A stretch of DNA of 64,000 bases, from the NCBI GenBank assembly GCA_016187335.1, contig JACPJW010000001.1:192547-256546 (forward strand), in the 5' to 3' direction. A program made the translations under genes and the position numbers. Numbering within the stretch: position 1 is the first letter of the stretch; every line of letters begins with the position of its first letter. The notes under the pieces were generated by a model. That model saw only the letters and a program-made list of their open reading frames with translations. It had not been told where the DNA came from and did not search any database. This DNA comes from Candidatus Aenigmatarchaeota archaeon. Lineage in GTDB: Archaea; Aenigmatarchaeota; Aenigmatarchaeia; GW2011-AR5. Of this stretch, positions 61,684 to 64,000 are shown piece after piece.

Positions 61684-61854
61684 TGCGGGAGACGAGATTC
61701 GAACTCGCGAAGCGAATCGTCACCTTTTCCGTGCACGCTTTTGCACAGCAAAAGGGTGCTAACGCACTACCCGTTTGCGAACCTTCCCTTTTGATTGAAC
61801 TTTTGGGAAAAGTTCACCTCAAGGTAGCCCCTTTGGCCGCTTGGGTACCCCCGC
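61684..61854 (-). tRNA. tRNA-Leu(GAG) with two introns
   Basis: Exons 61854-61817, 61772-61760 and 61714-61684 give an 82-nt type II tRNA: acceptor GCGGGGG/CUCCCGC with A73, D-stem CCC/GGG, anticodon loop UUGAGGG (GAG), variable arm GCG UUA CGC, T-arm GCGAG UUCGAAU CUCGU. Intron 1 (37/38, 44 nt, 61773-61816) is type 1: central UUGA/GCAA (one A-G), inner GAACUUUUCCC/GGGAAGGUUC, linker AUCAAAAGGG. Intron 2 (variable arm, about 45 nt, 61715-61759) is type 2: CACCCUUUU, GCAAAAG, CGUGCACGG, AAAAGGUG; its splice sites are less certain. TATA-like GCTTAAATAA lies upstream. Confidence 0.88.
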
Positions 61855-61925
61855 AATGCATTAAAATTATTTAAGCTCCCTTTGGATGCAAAAGTATTTT
61901 ATGGCAAAATACAAAAGTATGATTA

Positions 61926-62270
61926 ATGAGCGATTTAACCGCTACATTAGAACCGCCTTATAGGATGAAAGAGCCTGAAAAAAAAATAGAAGCGAAATTC
62001 CCGTATGAAACCGTGATTGGGGGCAAAACAGTAACGGTTGTGGGGGGAACAGTGCTGGGTGAACATGGTGGATACAGAAGGGTAAGATTGTATATAAGAG
62101 GGTGGCATGATATTGACTCTCTCGCAGTTATGCATAAAGGTCATACTGGGGAAGAAACTGTAATTGAAAGATATGTATTAGTACCTGTTCTGACTGTTAA
62201 CGTATTGCCTGTGCTGCCTGTTGAATGCCCTGTTATTGGAAAATTATACGAACCTGCTGGCAGAAGATAA
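61926..62270 (+). CDS. Hypothetical protein, 114 aa
   Basis: A beta-rich, Val/Gly-rich protein (TVTVVGGTVLGEHGGYRRVR). ATG is about 27 bases from a TATA-like ATTTTATGG. No signal peptide, no recognisable family. Confidence 0.55.
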   Translation: MSDLTATLEPPYRMKEPEKKIEAKFPYETVIGGKTVTVVGGTVLGEHGGYRRVRLYIRGWHDIDSLAVMHKGHTGEETVIERYVLVPVLTVNVLPVLPVECPVIGKLYEPAGRR

Positions 62271-62311
62271 AAACATACGTAATAAAAACAGAAATCATGA
62301 GCAAATTTTTC

Positions 62312-62455
62312 TCAGCACTTCTCGCACATCGTGCCGCAGTGCATGCCTGATTTGCTTGATTTGTAGCCGCAGTGCACGCACATGTACATATCCTTCGGCT
62401 TCGCTGCCTTTCTTGATGCTTTCCTTGCTTTGGATGCCTTTCTTCTCTTTGCCAC
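62312..62455 (-). CDS. Small basic zinc-ribbon protein, 47 aa
   Basis: Basic Ala/Lys N terminus (AKRRKASKARKASRKAAK) then CVHCGYKSSKSGMHCGTMC and a final Cys: two zinc knuckles. GTG start 62455 is preceded by AAGGTGAT at correct spacing. Likely binds nucleic acid. Confidence 0.75.
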   Translation of the reverse strand: MAKRRKASKARKASRKAAKPKDMYMCVHCGYKSSKSGMHCGTMCEKC

Positions 62456-62538
62456 CAGAATCACCTTGAAATAAAATTGGAAGAAATCTTCTTAAGCGGG
62501 AATTTCAAGGAAAGGTATCACTCGGAAGATGTGAAAAA

Positions 62539-62718
62539 TGCTCCCGCCGGGATTTGAATGCCCGGATCCTTTCAATCTCTAAAGGATCTCCCGGGTCTCC
62601 GGCTTTCTTTGATATCATTACAAAGCGTTTCTGCTTTGCTCTAACCTTTCAAAGATCGGCTGATTTTTCATGCCGTCGCGAAAGGCCGGAATCCTTGGCC
62701 GGTCTAGACTACGGGAGC
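62539..62718 (-). tRNA. tRNA-Glu(UUC) with two introns
   Basis: Exons 62718-62679, 62604-62590 and 62558-62539 give a 75-nt tRNA: acceptor GCUCCCG/CGGGAGC, anticodon stem CCGGC/GCCGG with loop CUUUCGA (UUC), T-arm CCGGG UUCAAAU CCCGG. Intron 1 (37/38, 74 nt, 62605-62678): central CUUU/AAAG, bulges CGC and AAA. Intron 2 (53/54, 31 nt, 62559-62589): perfect BHB, central CCCG/CGGG, bulges GGA and CAU, inner GAUCCUUU/AAAGGAUC. Neither intron has the type 1 or type 2 core. Confidence 0.92.
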
Positions 62719-62732
62719 ATTTTTGTCAAAAT

Positions 62733-62786
62733 AACATGCTCTAATATGAATCCACGTTTTTAGTCGTGGATTTTTATGTGCATGTT
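62733..62786. repeat. Nested hairpin upstream of tRNA-Glu
   Basis: AACATGC (62733-62739) pairs with GCATGTT (62780-62786), enclosing ATCCACG/CGTGGAT (62750-62771). Same layout as the nested hairpins beside tRNA-Ala. Confidence 0.7.
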
Positions 62787-62790
62787 ATCT

Positions 62791-62907
62791 CAGATACGCT
62801 GTATTTTATCTACCGTCTAATTCATGGAGAGCGAAGCTCTCCTGAATTTCTCATAGGACTTCATGAGAAGTCCTTTGCAGAAAAGACGGTAGTTTTCAAC
62901 GTATCTG
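62791..62907. ncRNA. Candidate structured RNA with paired-hairpin module
   Basis: CAGATACG (62791-62798) pairs with CGTATCTG (62900-62907) and TACCGTCT (62811-62818) with AGACGGTA (62884-62891). Inside are GGAGAGC/GCTCTCC (within 62821-62846), spacer TTTCTCA, AGGACTTC/GAAGTCCT (62855-62874) and TTGCAGA. The paired hairpins thus form two arms of a junction. Strand unknown; no ORF. Confidence 0.5.
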
Positions 62908-62915
62908 AAGATAAA

Positions 62916-63329
62916 CTATGGAGAAACGTTTTTAATATGCTTGCGGGCGGCCTTTTTCTTCTTAAGAAGCGCCTCCTGTTTTTGTATGAGCACCTCTTGC
63001 TTTTTCATCTTCTTTTTTATCAGTTCCTCCTGCTTTCTGATCCTTTTTTCCATCAGTTCGGCCCTTTCCTTCAGCCGCTTGGCCGTGATTTCGCCCAGTT
63101 CCTGCGTCTTTATCAGGGTCCATGCAGCAAGCATGACAAGAATAGTGACAATGAAAGCTGTCATGAACTTTGCCGACACGCGCTCGCTGGGGGGTATTAT
63201 TGTCTCTATCCCGCTTCTCAAGGCATCGTTCCAGAACAAGCCTACGACAAACGCCAGGGCCGTGATTATGGCGCTGGTAAGCATCCCGTGTATATCGCGC
63301 TTCCGTGCATGCTCTTCCAGAGTTGCCAT
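62916..63329 (-). CDS. DUF5654 membrane protein
   Basis: 137 residues: two membrane helices (about 17-34 and 55-76, with GLFWNDALRSGIE between as in DUF5654) and a long Lys-rich coiled coil (ELMEKRIRKQEELIKKKMKK). Common in archaea; function unknown. Confidence 0.8.
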   Translation of the reverse strand: MATLEEHARKRDIHGMLTSAIITALAFVVGLFWNDALRSGIETIIPPSERVSAKFMTAFIVTILVMLAAWTLIKTQELGEITAKRLKERAELMEKRIRKQEELIKKKMKKQEVLIQKQEALLKKKKAARKHIKNVSP

Positions 63330-63351
63330 GATTATTCCTTGCGGCGCTTGA

Positions 63352-63945
63352 TTAAATGCTTTGCTGCCGTACTGCTTCCGTAATGTGAGCCGCGGCTATT
63401 CTTGACCAGTTCTCAAGGTTGTGCTTCTTCAGGCCTTCCAGAGGCACCAGTTTTCCTTCCAGGATGTCTTTTTCCCTGACGGCAATCTTGGAGCTGCCTT
63501 TGACAACATAGCATACGCCAAAGTGAACCTTGCCCACGTCGTTGCTGTCGTCGTTGATAAAGCCAAGGGGTTTCGGGCTGAAGCGGCCGCGATAGCGGAC
63601 CTCTTCAAAGAATTCCCGTTCCAGGGCCTTGCCAATTATTTCAGAAATTTTGCCGTCCTCTTCCCTTATATGCCCGCCGACGCCGATGCTGTACAAATTG
63701 TGCAGCCTTGCTTCGCCGCTGTTTTTCAGGCGCTGCATCATAAAAACCCTGGTTCCGTGGATAAAAATAATGTAAGGTATTATCTGCTTCAGTGAAGGGT
63801 CTTCTTCTACTTCATCCCTGTTTTTGAAGAAAGCATGCCTTTTGATTTCCTCAAGCAATTTTTCGTTCCCTTCGTAAGGAATAAACCCCTGGAAATCCTT
63901 CTTGAGCAGGAATTTCCTCGGGACGACCATTATTTTTTCTTGCAT
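63352..63945 (-). CDS. Nudix hydrolase-like protein
   Basis: 197 residues. GVGGHIREEDG...ALEREFFEEV carries the Nudix helix (REFFEEV) with slightly altered spacing. An N-terminal extension VVPRKFLLKKDFQGFIPYEG is shared with a group of predicted phosphoesterases. Substrate unknown. Confidence 0.8.
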   Translation of the reverse strand: MQEKIMVVPRKFLLKKDFQGFIPYEGNEKLLEEIKRHAFFKNRDEVEEDPSLKQIIPYIIFIHGTRVFMMQRLKNSGEARLHNLYSIGVGGHIREEDGKISEIIGKALEREFFEEVRYRGRFSPKPLGFINDDSNDVGKVHFGVCYVVKGSSKIAVREKDILEGKLVPLEGLKKHNLENWSRIAAAHITEAVRQQSI

Positions 63946-63979
63946 ATTTTTCCGCCAGCGCTTTATCTCATAATATTTT

Positions 63980-64000
63980 TCTTTCCGTGCACGCTTTTTT
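63980..64000. repeat. Start of a type 2 element at the window edge
   Basis: CTTTCCGTGCACGCTTTTTT matches the linker CGTnnACGG and the A-rich arm of type 2 elements (sense on the minus strand). The rest lies outside the window. Confidence 0.45.

Overview
The window is archaeal. It holds a complete A-type ATP synthase operon, a fructose-1,6-bisphosphate aldolase/phosphatase, a type II glyceraldehyde-3-phosphate dehydrogenase, Sec61-beta, archaeal 16S and 23S rRNA, and many leaderless genes with a TATA box about 25 bases before the start codon. Many very small membrane or zinc-ribbon proteins, compact spacing and separate 16S and 23S loci fit a DPANN-type lineage, but the lineage is an inference.

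Layout. 1-12.9 kb: end of an epimerase gene, HAD hydrolase, Sec61-beta, small membrane or secreted proteins, a gluconeogenic cluster (FBP aldolase/phosphatase, phosphoglycerate kinase, GAPDH), CoA-binding protein, MsrB, DUF998 protein, methyltransferase and glycosyltransferase. 12.9-15.7 kb: a hairpin array, RNase P RNA and small genes. 15.7-22.0 kb: 23S rRNA on the minus strand, almost twice normal length, and an unassigned leader RNA. 22-31 kb: small membrane proteins, Fic protein, Rad3/XPD-like helicase with a divergent RecB-like nuclease, NYN protein, HerA-like ATPase. 31-42 kb: a defence island with an EVE-nuclease fusion, type I restriction-modification (HsdR, HsdS, HsdM), RadC, four small nuclease-like proteins and a Csa3-like CARF-HTH regulator. 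42.3-44.3 kb: a tRNA-Ala 3' half, an archaeal ATPase and an intact tRNA-Ala. 44.5-46.8 kb: MFS transporter and aldo/keto reductase. 47.1-50.4 kb: 16S rRNA on the minus strand, 3276 nt. 51.2-59.5 kb: A-type ATP synthase operon H-I-K-E-C-F-A-B-D. 59.5-64 kb: beta-carbonic-anhydrase-like protein, two Nudix proteins, RibD-like reductase, acylphosphatase, Hsp20, tRNA-Leu(GAG), tRNA-Glu(UUC), DUF5654 protein.

The outstanding feature is intron invasion of stable RNAs. Reading exons against the universally conserved rRNA and tRNA cores gives about 10 introns in 16S, 12 insertions in 23S, 3 in tRNA-Ala, 2 each in tRNA-Leu and tRNA-Glu, and 1 in the tRNA-Ala 3' half. Most are only 31-130 nt, and in most of these a bulge-helix-bulge (BHB) splice motif can be drawn by hand that restores the conserved exon sequence. 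Two sequence families of mini-intron recur. Type 1 has an AACTTTT/AAAAGTT hairpin, a linker near ATCAAAACGG, and a second AAAAGTT that forms the BHB inner helix. Type 2 has CCCTTTT/AAAAG, a linker CGTnnACGG or CGCTTGCGG, then a second AAAAGG. One 37-nt type 2 core is identical in 16S and in the D-loop of tRNA-Ala. Related solo copies lie beside RNA genes and before the atpK ribosome binding site. A second repeat family, pairs of perfect hairpins with a conserved spacer, occurs inside introns, between genes and inside one coding sequence. Together these look like small mobile, spliceable RNA elements spread through the translation machinery of this genome. Four larger introns carry proteins: three LAGLIDADG endonucleases and one winged-helix protein. 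One 23S insertion carries a small membrane-protein gene with its own promoter.
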